Of a stretch of 64,000 bases of DNA, positions 1-8,944 are shown piece by piece (positions within the stretch are counted from its first letter, which is position 1; each line of letters opens with the position of its first letter). This stretch comes from Microbacterium sp. LWH7-1.2. GTDB lineage: Bacteria > Actinomycetota > Actinomycetes > Actinomycetales > Microbacteriaceae. The notes under the pieces were generated by a model that did no database searches, had not been told where the DNA came from, and worked only from the letters and a program-made list of their open reading frames with translations. The DNA lies in contig NZ_CP151637.1 in assembly GCF_038397755.1 (NCBI RefSeq), forward strand, positions 2,418,001 through 2,482,000. The letters run 5' to 3'. The position numbers were made by a program, and so were the translations under genes.

Positions 1-9
1 ACAGACGAC

Positions 10-756
10 GTGGTCAAGATCGACGATCTGCTCGCGAGCCTGGACCGTACCGGCCCCGTGCCGCTGTACTTCCAGGTATCCACCGCCATCGAACAGGCGA
101 TCCGTTCCGGCGAGATCCCCGCAGGCGCGCGCCTCGAGAACGAGATCGCGATCGGCCAGCGGGCGGGACTCTCACGGCCGACCATCCGCCGGGCGATGGA
201 GGAGCTCGTCGACAAGGGACTCCTGGTGCGGCGCCGCGGCATCGGCACACAGGTCGTGCAGGGGCAGGTGACCCGCCAGGTCGAGCTGACCAGCCTCTAC
301 GAAGACCTCAAGAGCTCCCAGCACGAGCCGGGCACCCTCGTGCTCGAGCACGATACCCGGCCGGCCGATCCCGCCACCGCGGAGGCGCTGCGTGTTCCGG
401 TCGGCTCCGACATCGTCTACCTGCGCCGCCAGCGCTCCACCGACGGCGTGCCGGTGGCGGTGCTCACGAACTATCTCCCGATCGAGTTCGCAGACATCAC
501 CACGGAGCAGCTGCAGCGGAAGGGCCTGTACGAGATCATGCGCGCGCGGGGCGTCGCCATCCGAGTCGCCAATCAGAAGATCGGTGCGCGCCGCGCCCAC
601 GGCGACGAGCCGGGGCTGCTCGACATCGACAAGGGCGGTCCCGTCCTCACGATGGAGCGGGTCGCCTTCGACGCTTCCGGCCGCGCCGTCGAGTTCGGCC
701 ACCACTGCTACCGCCCCGACATGTACAGCTTCCAGACGACGCTCGTGGCGAAGTGA
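10..756 (+). CDS. GntR-family transcriptional regulator with UTRA effector domain
   Basis: DNA-binding repressor of the HutC/UTRA branch of GntR. An N-terminal winged helix-turn-helix (about residues 18-85, including LSRPTIRRAMEELVDKGLL and the wing RRRGIGTQ) is followed by a UTRA ligand-binding domain (about 95-245). In this family the UTRA domain senses a small metabolite, often a sugar phosphate or amino acid derivative. The GTG at base 10 is the first start visible, but the frame is open to the window edge (the codons before it are ACA GAC GAC), so the true start may lie outside. The next gene is on the other strand, so nothing here shows its target; genes to the left of the window are the likely regulated partners. 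Domain assignment is firm, the ligand unknown. Confidence 0.85.
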   Translation: MVKIDDLLASLDRTGPVPLYFQVSTAIEQAIRSGEIPAGARLENEIAIGQRAGLSRPTIRRAMEELVDKGLLVRRRGIGTQVVQGQVTRQVELTSLYEDLKSSQHEPGTLVLEHDTRPADPATAEALRVPVGSDIVYLRRQRSTDGVPVAVLTNYLPIEFADITTEQLQRKGLYEIMRARGVAIRVANQKIGARRAHGDEPGLLDIDKGGPVLTMERVAFDASGRAVEFGHHCYRPDMYSFQTTLVAK

Positions 757-782
757 GCGCTGAGCGGATGCTGCGGCCCTGA

Positions 783-1643
783 TCAGTCGCGCGAGCGGGC
801 GTCGAGCTCGGCGCGGGCGGCCTCGATCGCGACGTCGGTCGCGGAGTACCCGTGCTCGGGGCCGGGGAACACCCCGCCCCGGACCTCGCGGGCGTAGGCG
901 GCGACGCCGGCCACCATGTCGGGGCCGATGGCGCCGTAGCGCTTGACGAACGCCGCGGTCTTGCCCTCGGTGATGCCGAGCAGGTCGTGGATCACGAGCA
1001 CCTGGCCGTCGGCGGGACCGGCCCCGATGCCGATCACCGGGATCTCGAGCGCCGGCAGCACGACGGCGGCGACATCGGCGGGCACCGCTTCGATGACGAG
1101 CACGCTCGCCCCAGCGGCTTGCACGGCGAGGGACTCGCGCACGATGCGCGCGGCCGACTCCGCGGTGCGCCCCTGCGCGCGGAGGCCGCCGAGAGCCACG
1201 GCTGTCTGCGGGGTGAGACCCACGTGCGCGACGACGGGGATGCCCGCGTCGGCGATCGCACGGATGCGGCTGAGCCGCGCCTCTCCCCCGCCCTCGAGCT
1301 TGACGGCGTCGGCGCCGGCCTCCTTGACGAACCGGATCGCGGTCGTGACGGCCTGTTCGTCCGACACCTCGGTCGACCCGAACGGCAGGTCGGCCACGAC
1401 GAACGCCGACTGCACGCCGCGGCGCACGGCGCCGGCGAGCACGAGCATCTCGTCGACGGTGACCGCGACGGTGGAATCGTGCCCGAGCACGACCTGCGCG
1501 CCGGAGTCGCCGACGAGCACCATGTCGACCTCGGCCTGCTCCGCGACGCGAGCGGTCGGGTAGTCGTAGGCCGTGACCATCACGATCGGCTCGCGGCGCG
1601 CCTTCATCTCGGCGAGTCGCTGCAGGGTGACCTGTGCGCGCAT
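783..1643 (-). CDS. panB: 3-methyl-2-oxobutanoate hydroxymethyltransferase (PanB)
   Basis: Cytosolic enzyme that adds a hydroxymethyl group from methylene-tetrahydrofolate to alpha-ketoisovalerate, giving ketopantoate, the first committed step to pantothenate and CoA. 286 residues, usual for the family. Visible motifs are VLVGDSGAQVVLGHDST near the N-terminus and VADLPFGSTEVS (the two Mg-ligand aspartate regions), then VVAHVGLTPQ and VIEAVPADVA, which carries the catalytic glutamate. The frame continues upstream, but the ATG at 1643 is chosen because it follows a strong AGGAGGTG and overlaps the panC stop in a TGATG, which implies translational coupling. It is the last gene of a DUF2520-panC-panB operon. 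Confidence 0.96.
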   Translation of the reverse strand: MRAQVTLQRLAEMKARREPIVMVTAYDYPTARVAEQAEVDMVLVGDSGAQVVLGHDSTVAVTVDEMLVLAGAVRRGVQSAFVVADLPFGSTEVSDEQAVTTAIRFVKEAGADAVKLEGGGEARLSRIRAIADAGIPVVAHVGLTPQTAVALGGLRAQGRTAESAARIVRESLAVQAAGASVLVIEAVPADVAAVVLPALEIPVIGIGAGPADGQVLVIHDLLGITEGKTAAFVKRYGAIGPDMVAGVAAYAREVRGGVFPGPEHGYSATDVAIEAARAELDARSRD

Positions 1644-2488
1644 CACGCACCTCCTAGGACGGTGTTGTCGATGAGCCGCGTGCTGCCGACGCGGGCTGCG
1701 ATCGCGACAAGCACCGGTCGGTCGACCGTGTGCTTCGGGGCGAACGTGATCGGGTCGACGAAGGCGACGTACTCGGGACGGATGCCGGATGCCTCGAGCG
1801 TCGCGAAGGCACGGGCGCGCAGCGCCTCGGTGTCGGCGATGCCGGCGGCGGCAGCATCCGTCACCTCCTGCAGTGCGTGCGGGATCGCGAGGGCCCGCGT
1901 CCGCTCGTCCGGTGAGAGGCGCGTGTTGCGACTGGAGCGGGCGAGGCCGTCGGCATCGCGCGACGTGGGGCACACGACGAGGGTGACAGGTATGCCGAGG
2001 TCGGCCACCAGGCGGCGGATGACCGCGACCTGCTGGGCGTCCTTCGCGCCGAAGTACGCGTGGTCGGGAAGCGCCGCGAGCATCAGCTTCGTCACGACGG
2101 TGGCGACGCCGTCGAAGTGCGCACGGCCGCGCTCGGCGCCCTCGAGGGTCTCGGCGATCGCGCCGCCGACGCTCACGGTGGTGGCGAAGCCGTCGGGGTA
2201 GACCTCGGAGGCTTCCGGGGCGAAGACGACGTCGACCCCTTCGGCCTCGGCGAGCGCGAGGTCGGCCCCCTCGGTGCGGGGGTACGCGGCGAGATCGGAC
2301 TGCTCGTTGAACTGCGCCGGGTTGACGAAGATCGTCATGACGACGGTCTCGTCGGTGTTGCGGGCAGCACGCACAAGTGTCGCGTGCCCCTCATGGAGGG
2401 CGCCCATCGTCGGGACGAGGCCGATGCTGCCGCTACGGCGCTCTCGCAGCGCGGCGCGCAGGTCGGCGACGGTGCGGACGACGATCAT
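1643..2488 (-). CDS. panC: Pantoate--beta-alanine ligase (PanC)
   Basis: ATP-dependent cytosolic ligase joining pantoate and beta-alanine to give pantothenate through a pantoyl-adenylate. 281 residues. The nucleotidyltransferase HIGH-type signature is in VPTMGALHEGHATLVRAA near residue 25-40; YFGAKDAQQ and SSRNTRLSP are the other conserved ATP- and pantoate-binding blocks. Its ATG overlaps the stop of the upstream DUF2520 gene (ATGA) and its own stop overlaps the panB start (TGATG), so the three genes are one translationally coupled unit. No panD (aspartate decarboxylase) or panE is present in the window. Confidence 0.96.
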   Translation of the reverse strand: MIVVRTVADLRAALRERRSGSIGLVPTMGALHEGHATLVRAARNTDETVVMTIFVNPAQFNEQSDLAAYPRTEGADLALAEAEGVDVVFAPEASEVYPDGFATTVSVGGAIAETLEGAERGRAHFDGVATVVTKLMLAALPDHAYFGAKDAQQVAVIRRLVADLGIPVTLVVCPTSRDADGLARSSRNTRLSPDERTRALAIPHALQEVTDAAAAGIADTEALRARAFATLEASGIRPEYVAFVDPITFAPKHTVDRPVLVAIAARVGSTRLIDNTVLGGA

Positions 2489-3222
2489 GAGCCCGCCTCC
2501 TGTCGCGCGCGGAGGTCGCGCGTCGCGGCGACCAGGGCGTCGAAGAGCTCGGCGCGCTCGGGGAGCCGCTGGGCCACGGCGGCGCGCTGGCGGGCGACGG
2601 TCTGCTCGTCGCCGCGGGCGATGGGCCCGGTGAGGGCTGCGGCTGCGTGAGCCTCCCAGTTCGCGACCGTGGCGCGCACGAGCGGTGCGAGCGCCTCGCG
2701 GGGAACACCCGCGGTCGCGGCGAGGTCCTCAGCGAAGGACTCGAGCGTCACCAGGAAGTTCGAGGCGATCGACGCGGCCGCGTGGTACGCGGGGCGGTCG
2801 GCATCGGAAACGTCGAACGGCCTCATCCCCAGCGCGTCGGCGAGCGCATGCGCGGCGGCGAGGGCCTCCGCGGTCGACCCGGCGAGGGCCGCGGGCACGC
2901 CCGCGAAGGACGTTTCGCCGGTCACGGTGGTGAGGGGGTGGATGCTGAGCGCCTCGTGCGGTGCGAGCGGCTCGAGCGTCGTCGCGCCCGAGAAGTGTCC
3001 TACGACACGGTCCGGTGCGATGAGCGCCGCCGCGACGCCGATCTCGGCATCCGGCACCGCGAGCAGCACGATGTCGGCGCGCTCGCCCGTCGCGCCGCGG
3101 CCGAGGGGACCTTGCACGTCGACACCGGCTCGACGGAGCGCAGACACCATGGCACGACCGACGCGACCGTCGCCGACGATCGCGACGCGGGCAAGCGCGT
3201 GCGCGGAGTGCGAGTCCGGCAT
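2485..3222 (-). CDS. Rossmann-fold/DUF2520 protein, candidate ketopantoate reductase
   Basis: First gene of the pantothenate operon, 245 residues. The N-terminus has an NAD(P)-binding Rossmann motif (VAIVGDGRVGRAM) followed by ADIVLLAVPDAEI, as in F420/NADP-dependent oxidoreductases and 6-phosphogluconate dehydrogenase-like folds. The C-terminal half (from about residue 130, with AYHAAASIASNFLVTLESFA) is an all-helical DUF2520 domain. Proteins of this architecture sit next to panC in many actinobacteria, and the PanG type of ketopantoate reductase has a similar layout. The missing step between PanB and PanC in this operon is exactly ketopantoate reduction, so that role is a good inference but not shown by sequence alone. 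The ATG at 3222 is preceded by GGGAGA. Confidence 0.85.
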   Translation of the reverse strand: MPDSHSAHALARVAIVGDGRVGRAMVSALRRAGVDVQGPLGRGATGERADIVLLAVPDAEIGVAAALIAPDRVVGHFSGATTLEPLAPHEALSIHPLTTVTGETSFAGVPAALAGSTAEALAAAHALADALGMRPFDVSDADRPAYHAAASIASNFLVTLESFAEDLAATAGVPREALAPLVRATVANWEAHAAAALTGPIARGDEQTVARQRAAVAQRLPERAELFDALVAATRDLRARQEAGS

Positions 3223-3377
3223 CGTCGTCGTCTCCCGTCACGGCGCATGGATCCGGTCCAGGACGGCTGAACCAGGTTCAAAAGTACCCGGGACGGCGCG
3301 AGCAGGCGAACGGGAGGGATCGCACGCCGAGCACGCGACGGGCTGAGGGGCGCAGCATCCGTCGTCCGTGAACGAGA

Positions 3378-3409
3378 GCGGCCCCCGACCGGCGAGAGTC
3401 GGGGGCCGC
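3378..3409 (-). terminator. Rho-independent-type terminator after the sulfatase gene
   Basis: A perfect 12-bp inverted repeat, GCGGCCCCCGAC and GTCGGGGGCCGC, with an 8-nt loop. It lies just downstream of the sulfatase stop (3424) and before the pantothenate operon start (3222), so it should separate the two minus-strand units. The following T-tract is weak (TCTCGTT on the minus strand), as is usual in high-GC actinobacteria. Confidence 0.65.
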
Positions 3410-3423
3410 CGCTTTGTGCCCCG

Positions 3424-5778
3424 CTACGCCTGGGCGGGCACCTTGTACGCGACGTGGACGCGGCCGATCTCACCGTCGAAGGCGAACGGCATCTTGTCGA
3501 CGTAGGCGCGGGAGACGGCACCGCCGTAGGCGCGGCCGATGTCGAGGCAGTCGTTCGCCGTGAACAGCAGCGGCGCACTGACGGGCACCGTGCCCGACGC
3601 GACCTCCGTTCCGTCGACCCGCAGCACGACGCTGAGCGGGCCGCCCGGTCGCGGCTCGACGTACGACGTCTCGATCTCGATCGTGTGGTCGCCCGCCGCG
3701 AGCGGCTCAGCGGCCGCGATGGTCGTCCGTTGCACCAGGAAGAGGTTGTACTCGTACGTGAGGATGCCGTCGACGACGAACGCGGTCAGACCGCCGCCGG
3801 CGCCGCCGAGCTTGTAGAGCACGCCGTTGGCCTTCTCGCCCACGGTCGCCTCGACGGTGACCAGGTTCGGTCTGTTGCCGAGAGCGGGCGCGCAGAACTC
3901 CGGCACCCGGGTGGTGTCGCCTGTCATCTCCCACTCGGTGTAGGGCGGGGCGAACCGCAACTCCGGGTGCAGCGGCACGACCCACAGTCCGCCGCCGATG
4001 GGGAGGACCTTGTTCTTGGCTGCTTCGATCCAGAACACGTCCTTGAGCTGCGCGAGCTTGTCGGGATGCTGGTCGGCGAGATCCTTCGACTGGCTCCAGT
4101 CCTCGTCGAGGTGGTAGAGCTCCCACCTGTCGTGGTCGGGCGTCCAGGTCTGGATCCCCGGCGCCAGCCCCGGGACCCAGGGCAGGCGCGGGCCGGTCGT
4201 GCACGCCATCCAACCGTCCTCGTAGATCGCGCGGCTCGCCATCACCTCGAAGTACTGCACACGGTGGCGGCCCTCGGCGGTCTTGTCGACGATCGAGTAG
4301 GCGAAGCTCGTGCCGTCGATCGGGTCCTGCGGGACGCCGTTCACCGTCTCGGGGTGCGAGATGCCGAGGATCTCGTAGAGCGTCGGAGCCAGGTCGATGA
4401 CGTGGTGGAACTGGGTGCGCGGCGCCGGGTCGGGCGCGATCCGCCCAGGCCACTGGATGAACATCGGGTTGCGGGTGCCGCCGAGGTGGGAGGCCATCAG
4501 CTTCATGCCCTGATACGGGGTCGACCCCGCCCAGGCCCACGCTGCGTGGTACTGGTTGTCGGTCGCCGGCGTGCCCAGTGCGTCGAGGCCGCCGAGCTCC
4601 TCGAGAGCCGCGATGTGCTGGTCGATCGTGGTCGGGATCATGTTCTGCGCGAGCAGCTCGCTGATCGTGCCGTTCTGGCCCTCGCCCGATGAGCCGTTGT
4701 CGCCCCAGATGTAGATGACGATCGTGTCGTCGGCGTAGCCCAGTCGCTCGAGCTCATCGACCACACGGCCGGCCTGCACGTCGGCGTGCTCGCCGAACCC
4801 GGCGCACACCTCCATGAGACGGGCCTGGAACGGCTTCTGGTGGTCGGGGATGTCGTCCCAGCCCTGCAGCGAGTCGGGCCGGGGCGTGAGCACCGCGTCC
4901 TCGGGCACCCAGCCCGCCGCCTTCGCCCCCACGAGTGCCTCCTCGCGGTAGACGTCCCACCCGTCGTCGAAGACGCCCTTGTACTTGTCGGCCCACTCCT
5001 TGTGCACGTGGTGCGGGCCGTGGATGGCGCCGGTCGCCCAGTACATGAAGAAGGGCTTGTCGGGCGAGAGCGCCTTGTGGTCGCGCAGCCACGCGATCGC
5101 ATCGTCGGCGATGTCCTCGCTGAGGTGATACCCCTCCTCCGGCGACTTCGGCGGCAGCACCGACGTCGTGTTGCGCACCAGGTTGGGCTCGTACTGCGAC
5201 GCCTCGCCCGCGAGGAAGCCGTAGAAGTACTCGAAGCCGTTGCCGGTCGGCCAATTCTCGTATGGGCCGGCCTTGGTGGTCTCTTCGGCGGGCGTGTTGT
5301 GCCACTTGCCCCACGCCGCGGTCGAGTAGCCGTAGTTGCGCAGCACCTCGGCCATGGTGGCGCTCGACTTCGGGATGTGACCCGAGTAGCCGTCCCAGTC
5401 ATTGGCGAGCTCGGCGATCTGACCGGCGCCCACGCGGTGGTGGTTGCGACCGGTCAGCAGCGAGGCGCGCGTCGGCGAGCACATCGACGTGGTGTGGAAG
5501 CGGTTGTAGCCGATGCCGCCCTGGCGGATGCGATCGAGCGTCGGCGTGGCGACCTTGCCGCCGAGAGGCGCCGGGAGCGCGGGCCCGGCGTCGTCGATGA
5601 GGATGACGAGCACGTTGGGCGCGTTCTCGTTCAGATGGCGCTCGGGCGGCAGCGGCGAGTACGTCGACTCGGCGAGCGTGCGGCCCGCGTAGCTGCCGGA
5701 CGGCTTCGGCGGGAAGGGAAGCGTCCGTGCGGGTGGGAGCGGCTCCCCCACGACAGAGGTGCGGTCGTCAGCGGTCAT
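3424..5778 (-). CDS. Formylglycine-dependent (arylsulfatase-type) sulfatase
   Basis: Alkaline-phosphatase-superfamily hydrolase cleaving sulfate esters. 784 residues, matching the long bacterial arylsulfatase group. The metal-binding aspartates are in VLVILIDDAG (residues 62-63), and the sulfatase signature CSPTRASLLTGR begins at Cys100, the residue converted to formylglycine in this family. GKWHNTPAEE and FFMYWATGAIHGPHH are further active-site blocks; the last roughly 150 residues form a beta-rich extension. There is no signal peptide, so it probably acts in the cytosol. The ATG at 5778 follows AGGAGA at good spacing; an upstream in-frame start at 5814 lacks a site. The maturation enzyme (FGE) is not in this window. 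The substrate cannot be named. Confidence 0.92.
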   Translation of the reverse strand: MTADDRTSVVGEPLPPARTLPFPPKPSGSYAGRTLAESTYSPLPPERHLNENAPNVLVILIDDAGPALPAPLGGKVATPTLDRIRQGGIGYNRFHTTSMCSPTRASLLTGRNHHRVGAGQIAELANDWDGYSGHIPKSSATMAEVLRNYGYSTAAWGKWHNTPAEETTKAGPYENWPTGNGFEYFYGFLAGEASQYEPNLVRNTTSVLPPKSPEEGYHLSEDIADDAIAWLRDHKALSPDKPFFMYWATGAIHGPHHVHKEWADKYKGVFDDGWDVYREEALVGAKAAGWVPEDAVLTPRPDSLQGWDDIPDHQKPFQARLMEVCAGFGEHADVQAGRVVDELERLGYADDTIVIYIWGDNGSSGEGQNGTISELLAQNMIPTTIDQHIAALEELGGLDALGTPATDNQYHAAWAWAGSTPYQGMKLMASHLGGTRNPMFIQWPGRIAPDPAPRTQFHHVIDLAPTLYEILGISHPETVNGVPQDPIDGTSFAYSIVDKTAEGRHRVQYFEVMASRAIYEDGWMACTTGPRLPWVPGLAPGIQTWTPDHDRWELYHLDEDWSQSKDLADQHPDKLAQLKDVFWIEAAKNKVLPIGGGLWVVPLHPELRFAPPYTEWEMTGDTTRVPEFCAPALGNRPNLVTVEATVGEKANGVLYKLGGAGGGLTAFVVDGILTYEYNLFLVQRTTIAAAEPLAAGDHTIEIETSYVEPRPGGPLSVVLRVDGTEVASGTVPVSAPLLFTANDCLDIGRAYGGAVSRAYVDKMPFAFDGEIGRVHVAYKVPAQA

Positions 5779-5990
5779 GCGTGTCTCCTGTCCCCGAGCA
5801 GTGGGCGGGCGCAACGGGCCCCCACGAGGTCACCGTATCGAGCGGCGCGCTCAGCGGGCATCATTCGGATCGCGTGAACCCCTCCGCCGAGGTGAACGAT
5901 GCGTGACAGCGGCGTGAGCTGCCGGGATGGGGCGGGGCCCGCGCACGCAGAGGCGCGACCTTCCTGCCACTACCAGGATATCCGTGGGTG

Positions 5991-6012
5991 GGGGCCTTGC
6001 GGCAAGGGCCCC
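5991..6012 (+). promoter_or_regulatory. Candidate rifamycin-associated element (RAE) upstream of helR
   Basis: Inverted repeat made of GGGGCCTTGC followed directly by GGCAAGGGCCCC; the core CCTTGC-G-GCAAGG is perfectly symmetrical and the outer G4/C4 arms pair with one bulge. This matches my recollection of the RAE, a conserved element found upstream of rifamycin-inactivation genes and helR in actinobacteria. It lies 99 bp before the helR start. TTGCGG inside it and GCATAC 18 bp downstream could serve as -35 and -10, so the element may overlap the promoter. It is the main feature of the roughly 330-bp gap between the divergent sulfatase and helR genes. Confidence 0.7.
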
Positions 6013-6110
6013 TCGAGGGCGCATACTGGTCGGTCGCGACGCTCCTGCCCCGTTTCCCACCCACTCACTCCGCCCGAACCCGCGTCGCGAAGCCGCCTGG
6101 AGCCGATGCC

Positions 6111-8285
6111 GTGAATACCCTTCCGATCAGCGATTCGAACCCGCGCTCTCCCTCAGCCGAGCTCACCGCCTTCCACCTTCCCGCCCGCCTCTCCGCCAAG
6201 TCCGACCCGGCGCTCATCGGCGGCGACGAGCAGCACTTCGCCGCGATCGCCGACGCCCTCGAGCGCTCGATCGCGGGACTCGGGCTGCGCCTCGACGAGC
6301 TGCGCCGCCGCCCCGGCGGGCACGGCCAGGCGGGCGTCGAGCGAGACATCGAGATCCACCGCGTCTCGGCGCGGCTGCGGGTGCTGCGCCGCTTCGGGGT
6401 CGACGCGTGTCTGGGCCGCATGGTTCCCGCCGACGGCTCCGAGCCCGTCTACATCGGCCGCTTCGGACTCACGGATGCTGCCGGCCACCGCCTGCTCGTC
6501 GACTGGCGTACGCCCGCCGCCGAGCCCTTCTTCGCCGCCACGCACGCGCACCCCTCCGGGCTCGTGAGCCGCCGGCGGTACCGCTGGACCGGCGATCACG
6601 TCACCGATTACTGGGACGAGGTCTTCACCGCCGAGGGGCTCGACCACAACGCGGCACTCGACGACCAGTCCGCATTCATCGCGAGCCTCGGAGCGAGCCG
6701 CTCGCCCCGCATGCGCGATGTGCTCGGCACGATCCAGGCCGATCAGGACGCCATCATCCGCGCCGGCTCACGGGGTGCGCTCGTCGTGGACGGCGGCCCC
6801 GGTACGGGCAAGACCGTGGTGGCGCTGCACCGCGCCGCGTACCTGGTGTACTCCGACCCGCACCTCGGCGAAGGGCGCGGCGGCGTGCTGTTCGTCGGCC
6901 CGAGCCCCGCGTACCTCTCCTACGTGGAGGATGTGCTCCCCAGCCTCGGCGAGGAGAGCGTGCAGACCTGCACCCTGCGCGACCTCGTGAGCGAGGGCGC
7001 GGCGGCGGGGCCTGAGACCGACCCCGTCGTCGCGCGACTGAAGGCCGACGCACGCATGGTGGACGCGATCGAGCCCGCCGTCCGGCTCTACGAGGAGCCG
7101 CCCACCGAGGGCCTGCTCGTCGAGACACCGTGGGCCGAGCTGTGGCTCGCGCCACAGGACTGGGCCGAGGCGTTCGCGTCGGCCGAGGCGGGCCTGCCGC
7201 ACAACGAGGCGCGCGACCAGGTCTGGGAGACGGTCCTCGACATCCTCACCGACCAGGTCGACGGCGAAGAGGTGCCGCTGCACCAGCTGCGGCGGGCGCT
7301 GGCTCGCAACGAGGAGCTGACGCGCGCCTTCGGCCGCGCGTGGCCGCTGGTCGAGGCATCCGTTCTCGTGTCCGATCTGTGGAGTGTCCCCGCGTATCTG
7401 CGCCGCTGCGCTCCATGGCTCGAAGCGGATGAGATCGCGGCGCTCCAGAGATCGGATGCTGCCGCCTGGACGACCGCGGATCTGCCACTGCTCGACGCGG
7501 CCCGGCGCCGGCTGGGCGGTCCGGGGGCGTCGCGACGACGCCGGGAGCGCGAGGCGAAGCTCGCGCAGGAGCGCGAGTACATGGCGCAGGTCGTCGACCG
7601 TCTGAAGGAGGCCGGCGACGAGATGGTGCAGTGGCTCGACGGCGACGACCTGCGCAACAGCCTCGTCGACGAGTCGGTGCTCGACGCCGTCGACCCCGAC
7701 CTGCTCGCGGGGCCGTTCGCGCACGTGGTCGTCGACGAGGCCCAGGAGCTCACCGATGCGCAATGGCGGATGCTGCTGGCCCGCTGCCCGTCGCGCAGCT
7801 TCACGGTGGTCGGCGACCGGGCGCAGGCGCGGCACGGCTTCCACGAGTCGTGGCAGGATCGCCTGGAGCACGCCGGTCTGAGCGAGGTCGGCGTGTCGTC
7901 GCTCACGATCAACTACCGCACGCCGAGCGAGGTCATGGCCGAGGCCGAGCCGGTGATCCGCGCGGCGGTCCCCGACGCGAACGTGCCCACGTCGATCCGT
8001 TCGAGCGGGGTGCCGGTGCGCCGCGGCGCGGTGGCGGAGCGCGACGCCATCCTCGCCGAATGGCTCGACGGGCACGGCGAGGGTGTGGCGTGCGTCATCG
8101 GCGATCCGTCCTTCGCCCCGCAGGAGCGCGTGCGCTCGCTCACCCCTGAGCTCGCGAAGGGCCTCGAGTTCGACCTCGTCGTGCTCGTCGAGCCGTCGAC
8201 GTTCGGTGACGGGACCGAGGGTGCCGTCGACCGCTACGTGGCGATGACCCGAGCCACCGAGCGCCTGGTGGTGCTGGAGGGTTGA
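6111..8285 (+). CDS. helR: HelR/HelD-type RNA polymerase-recycling ATPase
   Basis: Superfamily 1 helicase-like ATPase of 724 residues related to HelD. Family members bind stalled RNA polymerase and remove nucleic acid; the actinobacterial HelR type also displaces rifamycins from polymerase. Walker A GGPGTGKT is at about residues 228-235, after an N-terminal coiled arm (SAKSDPALIGGDEQHFAAIA region). Walker B VVVDEAQE is at about 538-545, followed by FTVVGDRAQA; the C-terminal motif TPELAKGLEFDLVVLVEPS and YVAMTRATERLVVLEG are helicase motifs V-VI. The GTG at 6111 is chosen because GGAG lies 8 nt upstream and the longer frame would run across the RAE. The RAE implies rifamycin induction. Confidence 0.9.
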   Translation: MNTLPISDSNPRSPSAELTAFHLPARLSAKSDPALIGGDEQHFAAIADALERSIAGLGLRLDELRRRPGGHGQAGVERDIEIHRVSARLRVLRRFGVDACLGRMVPADGSEPVYIGRFGLTDAAGHRLLVDWRTPAAEPFFAATHAHPSGLVSRRRYRWTGDHVTDYWDEVFTAEGLDHNAALDDQSAFIASLGASRSPRMRDVLGTIQADQDAIIRAGSRGALVVDGGPGTGKTVVALHRAAYLVYSDPHLGEGRGGVLFVGPSPAYLSYVEDVLPSLGEESVQTCTLRDLVSEGAAAGPETDPVVARLKADARMVDAIEPAVRLYEEPPTEGLLVETPWAELWLAPQDWAEAFASAEAGLPHNEARDQVWETVLDILTDQVDGEEVPLHQLRRALARNEELTRAFGRAWPLVEASVLVSDLWSVPAYLRRCAPWLEADEIAALQRSDAAAWTTADLPLLDAARRRLGGPGASRRRREREAKLAQEREYMAQVVDRLKEAGDEMVQWLDGDDLRNSLVDESVLDAVDPDLLAGPFAHVVVDEAQELTDAQWRMLLARCPSRSFTVVGDRAQARHGFHESWQDRLEHAGLSEVGVSSLTINYRTPSEVMAEAEPVIRAAVPDANVPTSIRSSGVPVRRGAVAERDAILAEWLDGHGEGVACVIGDPSFAPQERVRSLTPELAKGLEFDLVVLVEPSTFGDGTEGAVDRYVAMTRATERLVVLEG

Positions 8286-8429
8286 TCCCGTCGCCCGTTG
8301 CCCTGGACCGCGGCGCTCAGGGGTCGCAACACGCGGAATCGACACGATCATCCCGCGAGTCGCGCCCCCCGAATCCCCGCGTGACCCGCGGGCTGAGCAT
8401 CGACAACGACACCTACGTGCCGTGACGGG

Positions 8430-8897
8430 TCAGTCGCGCTGCACGTAGTGGCGCACGGTGTCGTCCCTCTCCACGAGGAACCGATCGTCCTCCGGGTAGT
8501 ACACCGCCCTGCCGATGTCGTCGCCCGCGAACTCTCGGATGCTGTCCAGGCTGTCCCACCGCGAAAGTGCCAGGATCTCCGTGAGGCCGTGAGGGAGTTC
8601 TCGCGTCAGCGTCCACGCGTCCCGATTTCCGGGAAGCGCGCGATACTCGGCGATTCCCGTCCGCTCGACATAGGCGACGTATTCGTCGCGGTCCTCCGTG
8701 CGGATCACTCCACGCCACACTCGGACGATGCTCCGGTGGTGGCTGTGGTCTTCGACGTCGGGCTCTGCCCGCGCGACGTCGGCGACCTCCTCCTCGGGGC
8801 GGGGTGGGATCGTCTCGTCGACTTCGAGCTCGGGGATGCTCGACTCACCCGGCCCGGGAACGTGGGCGTGAGAGAAGTGCTCGTCATACGTGGACAC
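8430..8897 (-). CDS. Antibiotic biosynthesis monooxygenase (ABM)-fold protein
   Basis: 155 residues. The first 55 or so are acidic and low-complexity (ELEVDETIPPRPEEEVADVA) and look disordered. The rest (from VRVWRGVIRTEDRDEYVAYV) resembles the ABM ferredoxin-like fold, with the patterns LPGNRDAWTL, LSRWDSLDSIREFAG and AVYYPEDDRFL. Such single-domain proteins act in heme or quinone chemistry or have no known activity; no catalytic residue can be assigned here. The GTG at 8897 has an excellent AAGGAAGGAG upstream. It stands alone on the minus strand, tail to tail with helR. The 144 bp between the two stops show nothing recognisable. Confidence 0.7.
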   Translation of the reverse strand: MSTYDEHFSHAHVPGPGESSIPELEVDETIPPRPEEEVADVARAEPDVEDHSHHRSIVRVWRGVIRTEDRDEYVAYVERTGIAEYRALPGNRDAWTLTRELPHGLTEILALSRWDSLDSIREFAGDDIGRAVYYPEDDRFLVERDDTVRHYVQRD

Positions 8898-8944
8898 CGC
8901 GACTCCTTCCTTCGTCGACAGTCACAGCGTAGATCCGCGCGCGG

